From Desulfovibrio sp. JC022 (GTDB taxonomy: Bacteria; Desulfobacterota; Desulfovibrionia; Desulfovibrionales; Desulfovibrionaceae): a stretch of DNA of 64,000 nt. The stretch covers positions 98,224 through 162,223 of the forward strand of contig NZ_VOPZ01000006.1 of NCBI RefSeq assembly GCF_010470665.1, in the 5' to 3' direction. Under the pieces are notes generated by a model that worked only from the letters and a program-made list of their open reading frames with translations, had not been told where the DNA came from and did no database searches. Positions 52,307 to 60,273 of the stretch are shown here, piece after piece (position 1 is the stretch's first letter; each line of letters starts with the position of its first letter). The position numbers and the translations under genes were made by a program.

Positions 52307-53404
52307 ATGGCAAACGTAGAACTTAAGAACGTCATCAAGCGTTATGGATCAGTCGAGGTCATCCACGGTGTGGACCTTTCCGTAAATGACAACGAATTTA
52401 TCGTGCTGGTCGGCCCTTCGGGATGCGGCAAGTCCACCCTGCTACGCATGGTGGCCGGTCTTGAAGACATCAGCGGCGGTGACATCCACATCGGCGAACG
52501 GGTGGTCACCAATGTTTCCCCCAAAGACCGCAACGTGGCCATGGTTTTCCAGAACTACGCCCTCTATCCGCATATGACCGTCGGTGAAAACATGGGCTTC
52601 TCCCTGAAAATGCACAAGAAATCCAAGGACGAGATCAAGCAGCGGGTCGATGATGTTGCCAAGATTCTCGAACTGGAACCCTACCTGCACCGCAAGCCCT
52701 CGGAACTTTCCGGTGGACAACGCCAGCGTGTAGCCATGGGCCGGGCCATGGTCCGCAATCCCGATGTATTTCTTTTCGATGAACCGCTTTCCAACCTTGA
52801 TGCCCAGCTGCGCACTCAGATGCGCATGGAACTGCGCAAAATGCACATGCGGCTCAAGACAACCACCATCTATGTCACTCATGACCAAATCGAAGCCATG
52901 ACCCTTGCGGACCGCATTGTCATTCTCAAGGACGGTTACATCCAGCAGGTGGGTACTCCGGTAGAAGTTTTTGAAAAACCCAACAACGTTTTCGTGGCCC
53001 AGTTCATCGGCAACCCGCCCATGAACATCCTTGAAGGAACCATCAAGGTCATCGACGGCAAACGTTATGTGGTCAAAGGCAGCACTAAATTTCCAGTGCA
53101 GGACCATCAGGGTCCGAACCTCAAAGACGGCGATCCGGTTCTGGCCGGACTGCGCCCGGATTCTATCAAGATGGGCGACAACATTGAGCGGTTGCAAAAA
53201 GACTGGTGGTGCAGCGGCGAAGTTGTAGTCTCTGAAATCCTCGGTGCCCATTCATTGCTCGAAATCATCATTGACGGCGAAAACGAACTCATTGCCGAAG
53301 TGGAAGGCCGGGTAGTTGCCCATCCCGGTGAAACTGTTCCCATCGGATTTGAATTTGACCGTATGGTGCTTTTCGATCCTGAAACGAAAGAGGCGCTTTA
53401 CTAG
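52307..53404 (+). CDS. Sugar ABC transporter ATP-binding protein (MalK/UgpC/MsmX type)
   Basis: A 365-residue ATPase with Walker [12 protein letters not shown], signature [16 protein letters not shown] and Walker [13 protein letters not shown], followed by a C-terminal regulatory TOBE-type domain (about residues 240-365) as in carbohydrate importers of the CUT1 class. It powers the permeases encoded at 54933 and 56055. It begins 32 bp after galM, so the ATPase appears to be part of the same operon. Confidence 0.93.
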   Translation: MANVELKNVIKRYGSVEVIHGVDLSVNDNEFIVLVGPSGCGKSTLLRMVAGLEDISGGDIHIGERVVTNVSPKDRNVAMVFQNYALYPHMTVGENMGFSLKMHKKSKDEIKQRVDDVAKILELEPYLHRKPSELSGGQRQRVAMGRAMVRNPDVFLFDEPLSNLDAQLRTQMRMELRKMHMRLKTTTIYVTHDQIEAMTLADRIVILKDGYIQQVGTPVEVFEKPNNVFVAQFIGNPPMNILEGTIKVIDGKRYVVKGSTKFPVQDHQGPNLKDGDPVLAGLRPDSIKMGDNIERLQKDWWCSGEVVVSEILGAHSLLEIIIDGENELIAEVEGRVVAHPGETVPIGFEFDRMVLFDPETKEALY

Positions 53405-53476
53405 AATTTTCTCTTAAAGCGACGAACTATAAAGGCTTAAGGATAACGTAGATTGTTTTAACATTTAGGAGGAAAC

Positions 53477-54739
53477 ATGAAACAGTCCCTGATTAAACTT
53501 TGCTTGGTGTTCGCGGCGGTAATGCTGCTGGCGGTTCCGCAGGTCTCACAGGCCAACGAACTCAAAGGCGATCTTGAAATTTTCTCATGGTGGGCAGGTG
53601 ACGAAGGTCCGGCTTTGCAGGCCCTGATCGGCCTCTACAAAGGCCAACATCCCAATGTTAACGTCATCGATGCTACCGTTTCCGGTGGTTCCGGCGTTAA
53701 CGCCAAGGCTGTACTGAAAACCCGCATGCTCGGTGGTGAGCCGCCGGACAGCTTTCAGGTTCACGCAGGTCAGGAACTCATCGGAACATGGGTTAAATCC
53801 GACCGCATGGAAGATCTGACCTTCCTGTTCAAAGAAGAAGGCTGGATGGATGCTTTCCCTAAAGGTTTGGTCAAACTGATCGGTACTGACAAGGGTATCT
53901 GGTCTGTTCCTGTAAACATTCACCGCTCCAACGTGATGTGGTACATCCCCGCCAACCTGAAAAAATGGGGCGTGGAAGCACCTAAAAACTGGAACGATTT
54001 TCTGAAAATTGCCCCCAAACTTCAGAAAGAAGGCATCACCCCTCTGGCTATGGGTGCGAACTGGACCGCAACCCACCTTTGGGAATCCGTTGTTATCGCA
54101 TCCATCGGTGCTGAAAAATGGAACGACCTCTGGTCCGGAAAAATGAAGTTCGACAACCCTGAAATGATCAAGGCTTGGGAACTCTTCGGCAAAATCCTGC
54201 CTTACACCAACACCGATGCAGCTTCCCTTTCATGGCAGCAGGCAACCGATATGGTTATCGACGGCCGCGCAGCATTCAACATCATGGGTGACTGGGCCGC
54301 AGGTTACATGGAGACAACCAAGAAGATGGTTCCGGGCAAAGACTTTGCATGGTTGGCTTCCCCTGAGACTGAAGGTGTATTCATCTTCCTTGCTGACTCC
54401 TTCGGTCTGCCCAAGGGCGCACCTAACCGCGATAACGCCATTGCATGGCTGAAACTGCTCGGTTCCAAGAAAGGCAGTGATACCTTCAACCCCCTCAAGG
54501 GTTCCATCTCCGCCCGTACCGACACCGACCTGAGCAAGTACAACATCTACTTGCAGTCCGCAGCCAAGGACTTCGCAAAAGACGCAGTTGCAGCTTCCCT
54601 GATCCACGGCGCAGCAGCCAACGAAACCTTCATGGGCGGCTTCGCACAGGTCATGGAAATGTTCCTGAAAACCAAGAATGCCAAGGCTACCGCCATGGCA
54701 AGCCAGCAGTTGGCTAACAAAGCCCAGATTGGTAAATAA
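53477..54739 (+). CDS. Sugar ABC transporter substrate-binding protein
   Basis: A 420-residue extracellular sugar-binding protein. The signal peptide (residues 1 to about 26, ending SQA) precedes a CUT1-type two-lobed domain: LEIFSWWAGDEGPALQALI, then LGGEPPDSFQVHAGQEL and GDWAAGYM. The opening resembles glucose/mannose-binding proteins rather than maltose-binding ones, an impression from family knowledge. A strong AGGAGG precedes the ATG, and a stable repeat element after the stop may keep its mRNA abundant compared with the permease genes. Confidence 0.92.
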   Translation: MKQSLIKLCLVFAAVMLLAVPQVSQANELKGDLEIFSWWAGDEGPALQALIGLYKGQHPNVNVIDATVSGGSGVNAKAVLKTRMLGGEPPDSFQVHAGQELIGTWVKSDRMEDLTFLFKEEGWMDAFPKGLVKLIGTDKGIWSVPVNIHRSNVMWYIPANLKKWGVEAPKNWNDFLKIAPKLQKEGITPLAMGANWTATHLWESVVIASIGAEKWNDLWSGKMKFDNPEMIKAWELFGKILPYTNTDAASLSWQQATDMVIDGRAAFNIMGDWAAGYMETTKKMVPGKDFAWLASPETEGVFIFLADSFGLPKGAPNRDNAIAWLKLLGSKKGSDTFNPLKGSISARTDTDLSKYNIYLQSAAKDFAKDAVAASLIHGAAANETFMGGFAQVMEMFLKTKNAKATAMASQQLANKAQIGK

Positions 54740-54775
54740 AAATCAGGATAAGCCCCGTTTTATTTAACTAACAGG

Positions 54776-54866
54776 GTGAAGCCTAATAAAACAGTTTGGG
54801 ATTCTTAAACCCTTTCCAAAGGGTTTAAGGCCCCCGGCAGGGTCCCCGAAGGGCCGCCGGAGACAT
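54776..54866 (+). repeat. Dispersed intergenic repeat, copy A
   Basis: Contains GAAGCCTAATAAAA, a perfect 12-bp inverted repeat (CTTAAACCCTTT/AAAGGGTTTAAG at 54804-54829) and a 3' end GCCGCCGGAGACAT. Copies B (inverted, 56928-57012) and C (57057-57154) share this layout. The stem-loop lies between the binding-protein and permease genes, a position where REP-like elements often stabilise upstream mRNA. Confidence 0.8.
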
Positions 54867-54886
54867 CCCTTGCAAAGTATTAAAAA

Positions 54887-54911
54887 CCGCGCCGGATTAT
54901 GTCCGGCGCGG
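54887..54911 (-). terminator. Strong GC hairpin upstream of permease gene, terminator-like on minus strand
   Basis: CCGCGCCGGA and TCCGGCGCGG pair perfectly around TTATG. On the plus strand no T-tract follows; on the minus strand the hairpin is followed by TTTTTAATAC, so it looks like a minus-strand terminator. It may instead act as a plus-strand mRNA barrier together with copy A of the repeat. Confidence 0.5.
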
Positions 54912-54932
54912 TCCCAAAAGAGGTTTCGGTAT

Positions 54933-56051
54933 ATGAGGGAAGCATCACGGGACAGGCTGAAGGCGTTTTTAACCCTTCTGCCATCAATCATCCTGATCGC
55001 CGTTTTCGTTTACGGTTTTATCGGCAATACCATCTGGATTTCCATGACCGATTGGGGCGGCTCCGGCGCACTGGCTTTTGATCCGCAGAAAAATTTCATC
55101 GGTCTGGATAACTATGTGGACCTGTTCAACGGGTTCCTTTCCGCCGGATTCAGGCAGGATCTTGTCAACGCGGTCTACTACTCGCTTATGCTTTTAGCAG
55201 GAGCCATCGGCCTTGGCATGTTCATCGCCATCCTTCTGGACCAGAAGCCCAAGGGCGAAGACGTTCTGCGTACGATCTTCCTCTATCCAATGTCCCTTTC
55301 TTTCATCGTATCCGGTACTATCTGGCGTTGGCTGCTGGCACCGCAGGGCGGAGTCAACGTACTGCCCACCTACTTTGGATTCGATGCCCTTGATTTTCAG
55401 TGGACCTCTTCCACCAAAGCCATTCTTGAATTCAACTGGCAGAACATTTTACAGATACTTATCTACATTGCGGCTTTTATTTTGATTTTGGTCGGCCTGT
55501 TCCTGCTTAAAGGAGATCCGCAGAAGGCCGTCAAACGCTGGCTCGGGCCCGGTGTGGTTGTCGGTGCGTTTGCATGGCTGGGCGGGTCGCTCCTGCCTCA
55601 GGCTCTGTTCATGGAAGAGATGCACGGTTTCAACCTCGCCACACTGGGTATCATCATCGCCACAGTATGGCAGTACGCGGGCTATACCATGGCTTTGTAC
55701 CTTGCCGGGTTCAACGGAATTTCACAGGATCTGCGTGACGCGGCCATGCTCGACGGGGCCAGCTCCACCAACTATTACCGTTATGTAGCCATTCCCATGC
55801 TCAAGCCCATCACCATCAGCGCGGTAATTATCCTCTCGCACATCTCATTGAAGATGTTCGACATCATTTTCGCCATGACCGGACCGGACAACGCCCAGAC
55901 CGGGCACCCGGCCCTGAACATGTACATGACCACCTTCCGGGCCAACGATTTTGCTCGGGGCGCGGCCATTGCCATTGTACTTTTTCTGGTGGCAGGCACA
56001 TTCATCGTTCCCTACGTGATCAGCCAGTATAAGCAAAGGAGAAAGGGGTAA
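54933..56051 (+). CDS. Sugar ABC transporter permease 1
   Basis: A 372-residue inner-membrane permease of the MalF type with about eight hydrophobic segments. The EAA loop that contacts the ATPase is in DLRDAAMLDGASSTNYYRYV. It is somewhat longer than usual because of an extra pair of helices near residues 185-245 (ILIYIAAFILILVGLFLL; GVVVGAFAWLGGSLL). The ATG at 54933 follows AAGAGG. It forms the channel with permease 2. Confidence 0.92.
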   Translation: MREASRDRLKAFLTLLPSIILIAVFVYGFIGNTIWISMTDWGGSGALAFDPQKNFIGLDNYVDLFNGFLSAGFRQDLVNAVYYSLMLLAGAIGLGMFIAILLDQKPKGEDVLRTIFLYPMSLSFIVSGTIWRWLLAPQGGVNVLPTYFGFDALDFQWTSSTKAILEFNWQNILQILIYIAAFILILVGLFLLKGDPQKAVKRWLGPGVVVGAFAWLGGSLLPQALFMEEMHGFNLATLGIIIATVWQYAGYTMALYLAGFNGISQDLRDAAMLDGASSTNYYRYVAIPMLKPITISAVIILSHISLKMFDIIFAMTGPDNAQTGHPALNMYMTTFRANDFARGAAIAIVLFLVAGTFIVPYVISQYKQRRKG

Positions 56052-56054
56052 ACC

Positions 56055-56891
56055 ATGAGTACAACACAGAAATCCGGTATCACCCCCGGCTCCGTCCTGC
56101 TTTACGGATCACTTTTCGTGCTGGCCCTGTTTTTCCTTATGCCCGCTTACATGGCGATTGTAACCGCGCTCAAGGACCCGGCAAATATCAGCCTGCCTAC
56201 TGCGTGGGAGCTGCCGGAAAAATTCAACTGGCAAAGTTTCCCGCATGCCTTTGAACTCCTCAAATCCAATATTGCCAGTTCACTGATCCTGACCGTCTGC
56301 GCCACTGCACTTTCCACGGTACTCGGCTCCCTGAACGGTTATGTGTTTTCCAAATGGAAATTCAAAGGCAGCGAACTGGTCTTCACCCTGTTCCTGTTCG
56401 GCATGTTCATTCCCTATCAGGTTATCCTGATCCCGCTCTTCCAGACCCTGCGGGCCATGAATCTCTACGGCGGTTTGCCGGGACTGATCCTTGCCCACGT
56501 GGTTTACGGGTTGCCCATCACCTCGCTGATTTTCCGTAACTTCTACTCCCAGATTCCTACCGCGCTGGTGGAATCCGCAAGGCTGGACGGGGCCGGATTC
56601 TTTTCCATCTACACCAAAATAGTCTTCCCGCTGTCCATTCCCGGTTTCGTGGTCACCAGCCTCTGGCAGGTTACCCAGATCTGGAACGAATTCCTCTGGG
56701 GGATCTGTTTAACACGCCATGAAGACAACCCCATCACCGTAGGGTTGGCCCAGCTTGCCGGCGGACAGGCCGTAAGCTGGAACCTGCCCATGGCCGGATC
56801 AATCATGGCTGCGCTCCCCGTACTCATGATTTATATCTTCCTCGGACGCTACTTTATCCGCGGATTATTAGCTGGATCAGTAAAAGAGTAA
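56055..56891 (+). CDS. Sugar ABC transporter permease 2
   Basis: A 278-residue MalG-type permease with six transmembrane segments and the EAA loop [20 protein letters not shown]. It starts 3 bp after permease 1. Together with the ATPase and the binding protein this is a complete CUT1-class importer. Confidence 0.93.
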   Translation: MSTTQKSGITPGSVLLYGSLFVLALFFLMPAYMAIVTALKDPANISLPTAWELPEKFNWQSFPHAFELLKSNIASSLILTVCATALSTVLGSLNGYVFSKWKFKGSELVFTLFLFGMFIPYQVILIPLFQTLRAMNLYGGLPGLILAHVVYGLPITSLIFRNFYSQIPTALVESARLDGAGFFSIYTKIVFPLSIPGFVVTSLWQVTQIWNEFLWGICLTRHEDNPITVGLAQLAGGQAVSWNLPMAGSIMAALPVLMIYIFLGRYFIRGLLAGSVKE

Positions 56892-56927
56892 ATTTGATGC
56901 GCTACGCGCTTTTTTAATAATCGCATT

Positions 56928-57012
56928 ATGTCTCCGACGGCCCTGCCGGGAGCCTTAAACCCTTTTGCAAAAGGGTTTAAGAATCCCAAAACCTTTTATT
57001 AAGGCTTCGCCG
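56928..57012 (-). repeat. Dispersed intergenic repeat, copy B (inverted)
   Basis: Read on the minus strand it carries GGCGAAGCCTTAATAAAAGG, then TTTTGGGATTCTTAAACCC, a hairpin with loop TTTGCAAA-type centre and an end GCCGTCGGAGACAT, closely matching copy A. Copies B and C lie head to head, 44 bases apart, so the region between the permease and kinase genes can form a large cruciform. Confidence 0.8.
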
Positions 57013-57056
57013 TTGGTAACAACCTAAAATTTAATACAAATTAAACATACAAAATG

Positions 57057-57154
57057 GCGAAGCCCTACTAAAAAGTTTTGATGGGGGAGTCCAGAGGGGG
57101 AAACTTTTCCCAAAAGTTTCCCCCTCTGGCCCTCGGAGAGCCGCCGGAGGCATA
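57057..57154 (+). repeat. Dispersed intergenic repeat, copy C with 18-bp stem
   Basis: Begins GGCGAAGCCCTACTAAAA and has a perfect 18-bp inverted repeat (arms 57091-57108 and 57112-57129, sequence CCAGAGGGGGAAACTTTT) around a CCC loop. It ends GCCGCCGGAGGCAT. The GGAGG within this end lies five bases upstream of the kinase ATG and appears to serve as its Shine-Dalgarno. Confidence 0.85.
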
Positions 57155-57155
57155 C

Positions 57156-58040
57156 ATGAAACAATTCTTCATCGCTGGACTTGGCGAAATATTATTTGAC
57201 GTACTGGCTGATTCTGAAGAAATCGGCGGTGCCCCAGTCAATTTTGCTTACCATGCCGGACGGCTGGGCGCTGACGGCGCAGCCATCTCTACTATCGGAG
57301 ATGATGAACGCGGTCGCAGAGCATCCAAAGAATTGATGAACCGCGAACTCTGCCTCTCCGGGGTCAGCATTGACTGCGACCATGAGACCGGATACGTGGA
57401 AGCCCGCTTGGATGATCAGGGCGTGGCAACCTACTACTTCCCGGACGACATAGCCTGGGATCACCTGAAATTAAATGATACCGCCATGGGCTTTGCCTCG
57501 CAGGTGGATGCGGTCTGCTTCGGCACCCTTGCCCAGCGCAGCGAACAATCCCGGAAGGCAATCCATACTTTTCTGGATGCCGCCCCGCAGGCCCTTAAGG
57601 TTTATGACATGAACCTGCGCCAGCTTTTTTACAGCAAGGAAATCATCGCTGAATCCCTTAAACGAGCCGATGTGCTGAAGCTGAACGATGATGAAATCAA
57701 AGTCATCGCCCCCATGTTCGGACTTCAGGGTAGTGAGCGGGACATGCTCAAAACACTGCATGATGAATTCGGGCTGAAGTGCTCAGTTCTGACCCGTGGA
57801 AGCAACGGCAGCCTGATCATCGGAGCAGACGATGAAGTTGAACATCCCGGAGTTGAGATCAAAGAAATTGCCGATACCATCGGGGCCGGGGATTCTTTTA
57901 CGGCATCTGTTGCTATCGGGCTGCTGCTGGATCATTCACTGGAAGAAATAAGCGAACATGCCAACAGACTGGCTGCTCATGTCTGTTCCTGCAAAGGGGC
58001 TATGCCCGCTATCCCGAACGAATTTAAGTTAATAAAATAA
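57156..58040 (+). CDS. PfkB-family carbohydrate kinase (fructokinase-like)
   Basis: A 294-residue ribokinase-fold sugar kinase. The N-terminal GGAPVNFAYHAGRLGA motif and the C-terminal DTIGAGDSFTASVAIGLL (catalytic Asp, anion hole) are intact, and the sequence looks closest to fructokinases. The ATG at 57156 follows the GGAGG of repeat copy C; a longer N-terminal extension is rejected because it runs through the repeat. With the downstream lyxose/mannose isomerase it would make fructose-6-phosphate from mannose. Confidence 0.88.
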   Translation: MKQFFIAGLGEILFDVLADSEEIGGAPVNFAYHAGRLGADGAAISTIGDDERGRRASKELMNRELCLSGVSIDCDHETGYVEARLDDQGVATYYFPDDIAWDHLKLNDTAMGFASQVDAVCFGTLAQRSEQSRKAIHTFLDAAPQALKVYDMNLRQLFYSKEIIAESLKRADVLKLNDDEIKVIAPMFGLQGSERDMLKTLHDEFGLKCSVLTRGSNGSLIIGADDEVEHPGVEIKEIADTIGAGDSFTASVAIGLLLDHSLEEISEHANRLAAHVCSCKGAMPAIPNEFKLIK

Positions 58041-58062
58041 TTTTTCAATATAGGATAAAAAC

Positions 58063-58734
58063 ATGAAAAGAAGCGAGATCAACGCACTTATCGTAAAGGC
58101 CAAAGAATTTTACGCCAGCCACCGTTTCAACCTGCCCAAATGGGCCTTCTGGGGACCGGAAGATTGGAAAGGCAAAGGCGAAAGTGAAGTTGTGCACAAC
58201 ATGCTCGGCTGGGATTTGACCGATTACGGCAAGGGCGATTTCGACAAACTGGGGCTGATCCTGTTCACCATCCGCAACGGCAATCTCCAGACCGCAGACC
58301 CCAAACCCTACGCGGAAAAAATCATGATCCTGCGTGAAGGCCAGCTCTGCCCCATGCATTTCCACTGGTCTAAACGCGAAGACATCATCAACCGTGCGGG
58401 CGGCAATCTGGCAATCAAACTATACGGCTCCAATAAAGATGAATCCATGTCCGATAAACCGCTTAAAGTAAGTGTAGACGGTTTTGTACGAACCGTTGAA
58501 CCGGGCGGAGTGATTGTGCTTGAACCGGGCGAGTCCATCTGCCTCGAACCGGGCATGTACCACTGCTTCTACTGCGAAGAAGGAACCGGGGACGTCATGG
58601 TTGGAGAAGTCAGCGCGGTCAATGATGACAATATCGACAACCGCTTCCACGAACCCCTGCCCCGCTTCCCCGAAGTTGATGAAGACGAAGAACCGATCCA
58701 TTTGCTGGTTACTGATTATGCGCGGTATGTGTAA
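58063..58734 (+). CDS. D-lyxose ketol-isomerase family protein
   Basis: A 223-residue cupin-fold isomerase of the D-lyxose isomerase family, which converts D-lyxose to D-xylulose and also D-mannose to D-fructose. The metal site is visible in CPMHFHWSKREDI (two His and a Glu) with a third His in GMYHCFYCEE. Full family length. It is the last gene of the sugar operon, 22 bp after the kinase, followed by a terminator. Mannose isomerisation followed by fructose phosphorylation is the likely purpose in this context. Confidence 0.88.
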   Translation: MKRSEINALIVKAKEFYASHRFNLPKWAFWGPEDWKGKGESEVVHNMLGWDLTDYGKGDFDKLGLILFTIRNGNLQTADPKPYAEKIMILREGQLCPMHFHWSKREDIINRAGGNLAIKLYGSNKDESMSDKPLKVSVDGFVRTVEPGGVIVLEPGESICLEPGMYHCFYCEEGTGDVMVGEVSAVNDDNIDNRFHEPLPRFPEVDEDEEPIHLLVTDYARYV

Positions 58735-58769
58735 GAATACACAAAATTATTTTTCAACATGAAACACAA

Positions 58770-58805
58770 AAAATCCCGGACAGAATCACTCCTGTCCGGG
58801 ATTTT
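58770..58805. terminator. Bidirectional terminator at the end of the sugar operon
   Basis: AAAATCCCGGACAG pairs with CTGTCCGGGATTTT around an 8-base loop, with A and T tracts on each side. It serves the sugar operon and the convergent Hpt-receiver gene. Confidence 0.9.
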
Positions 58806-58826
58806 AATTTTGCAAATTTTAAAATT

Positions 58827-59780
58827 CTATTCATCTTCAATCAACTTAAACCGTACAAGCTGACGGTGCAGCTTTTTTAGCATCACAGGTTTAATCAGAT
58901 AAGTATCAGCCTGACAATCATAAAGAGCTTTGTGAATGGTCTTTTCATCACTCAAGCTGCTGGCAATAAAAATCTTTGCTTCTTCGCCGAAGGTATCCAT
59001 ATTCGTACTACGCTCCATCTGGCGGATAGCCTTGCAGGCCTGCAAACCATCGATATTAGGCATCATAATATCAAGCACTATAAGATCAAAACGAGGGGTG
59101 TCTTCAGCAAGGCTTCCAGTAAAAGCCTGAATAGCCTCACCCCCATCCTTGGCAACGTAGCAAGGCATAAATTTTGAAAGATAATGACTCAGGACTTTGC
59201 GGCTTGCAAAATCATCATCCACGATCAAGGCAGTGGGGTTCTTGCGAACCTGACCGCCTACGGCGGAAGCCTGCAACGGCTCTTCAACCGGGACAACTGC
59301 GGGTTTTACTTCAGGAGCAGCCACTTCCGACTCAAGGGGCGCACTTTCAACACTGACAGGGGCAGGACTCAGACAGGACTCAGGTACTTCTAGAGCGGCA
59401 TCAAGTTTTTTAAGACGGTCATAGCCCTGATTATAATCAATTTTATCATCGCCCTTATCGATAATGTAGGAAAAGACCTCATCAATCAGGTCAAAACTCT
59501 TCAGCAAGATATCAATAACTTTTTTGTCCGGCTCACGTTTGCCGGAACGGATATCCGAACAGGCATCCTCCACCTTATGTACAAATCCGGACAACTCCAT
59601 AAATCCCATCATTGATGAGTTGCCTTTCACGCTGTGCAGCACTCTGAAAATACGGTCAATAGAATCCTGATCCCGAACCTGTTCAAGACTAAGAACATCC
59701 TGCACCGCCAGTTCAGTCGCTTCACGGCACTCATGCACAAATTCACTCAAGAACAAATCCTGTTCAAAATCATCACTCAT
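58827..59780 (-). CDS. Hpt-receiver phosphorelay protein
   Basis: A 317-residue soluble protein. The Hpt domain (about residues 10-110) has the phospho-accepting His in LHSVKGNSSMMGF. A Pro/Val/Ala-rich linker (about 135-185) joins it to a C-terminal receiver (from about 187) with acidic pocket VDDD, phospho-Asp in VLDIMMP and Lys in LIKPV. Carrying both domains, it could shuttle phosphate between receiver and kinase. The ATG at 59780 overlaps the upstream REC gene by 8 bases; TTG and GTG codons just before it are less likely. Confidence 0.9.
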   Translation of the reverse strand: MSDDFEQDLFLSEFVHECREATELAVQDVLSLEQVRDQDSIDRIFRVLHSVKGNSSMMGFMELSGFVHKVEDACSDIRSGKREPDKKVIDILLKSFDLIDEVFSYIIDKGDDKIDYNQGYDRLKKLDAALEVPESCLSPAPVSVESAPLESEVAAPEVKPAVVPVEEPLQASAVGGQVRKNPTALIVDDDFASRKVLSHYLSKFMPCYVAKDGGEAIQAFTGSLAEDTPRFDLIVLDIMMPNIDGLQACKAIRQMERSTNMDTFGEEAKIFIASSLSDEKTIHKALYDCQADTYLIKPVMLKKLHRQLVRFKLIEDE

Positions 59781-60177
59781 CACTGACAATCCCCATCTCT
59801 CTGAGTTTTTCTGTCAAACTTTCTACGGTGATGGGTTTGACCAGATAATCAGTAGCTTCACTTTTATTAAAGGCCTCAAAAACAGTTTTCACATCAGAAA
59901 GAGCCGTCACCATTATGATCACTGATTCATTTGCCGGAGTAACTCCGAGTTCACGCTCAATCTCCCGAATCTCACGGGCAGCATCAAGGCCGTTTTTCTC
60001 CGGCATCATAATATCCATAAATACGTACTGATACGGGTCATTCTCCTGAAGAGCGGACTTATAAACATCCAAAGCCTCTGCCCCGTTCACAGCCACATCG
60101 ACCTCACCGTGCCTCCTGAGAAAAAGCTGTAAAAAATTCCTTGAAGCAAAATCATCTTCAGCAACCAAAAACTTCAT
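59773..60177 (-). CDS. Single-domain response regulator (REC)
   Basis: A 134-residue stand-alone receiver domain: acidic pair AEDD, phospho-Asp in FMDIMMP, Thr in VTAL and Lys in LVKPI. Without an output domain it acts as a phosphate carrier or protein-binding switch (CheY-like). The ATG at 60177 follows GAGGTG; a GTG one codon earlier is possible. Its stop overlaps the start of the Hpt-receiver gene. Confidence 0.92.
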   Translation of the reverse strand: MKFLVAEDDFASRNFLQLFLRRHGEVDVAVNGAEALDVYKSALQENDPYQYVFMDIMMPEKNGLDAAREIREIERELGVTPANESVIIMVTALSDVKTVFEAFNKSEATDYLVKPITVESLTEKLREMGIVSDE

Positions 60178-60273
60178 CACGCCACCTCACGGACTTTGAT
60201 TGAGGGAATTACATTAGCAAAATTTAACACACCAGTACTTACTTTTCAAACGACTTATAATTATAAATCAGCC

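Noticed and set aside
57078-57155. An N-terminal extension of the PfkB kinase by 26 codons
   Set aside because: It consists of translated repeat copy C; the family start MKQFFIAGLGEILFD lies directly after the GGAGG at the end of the repeat.
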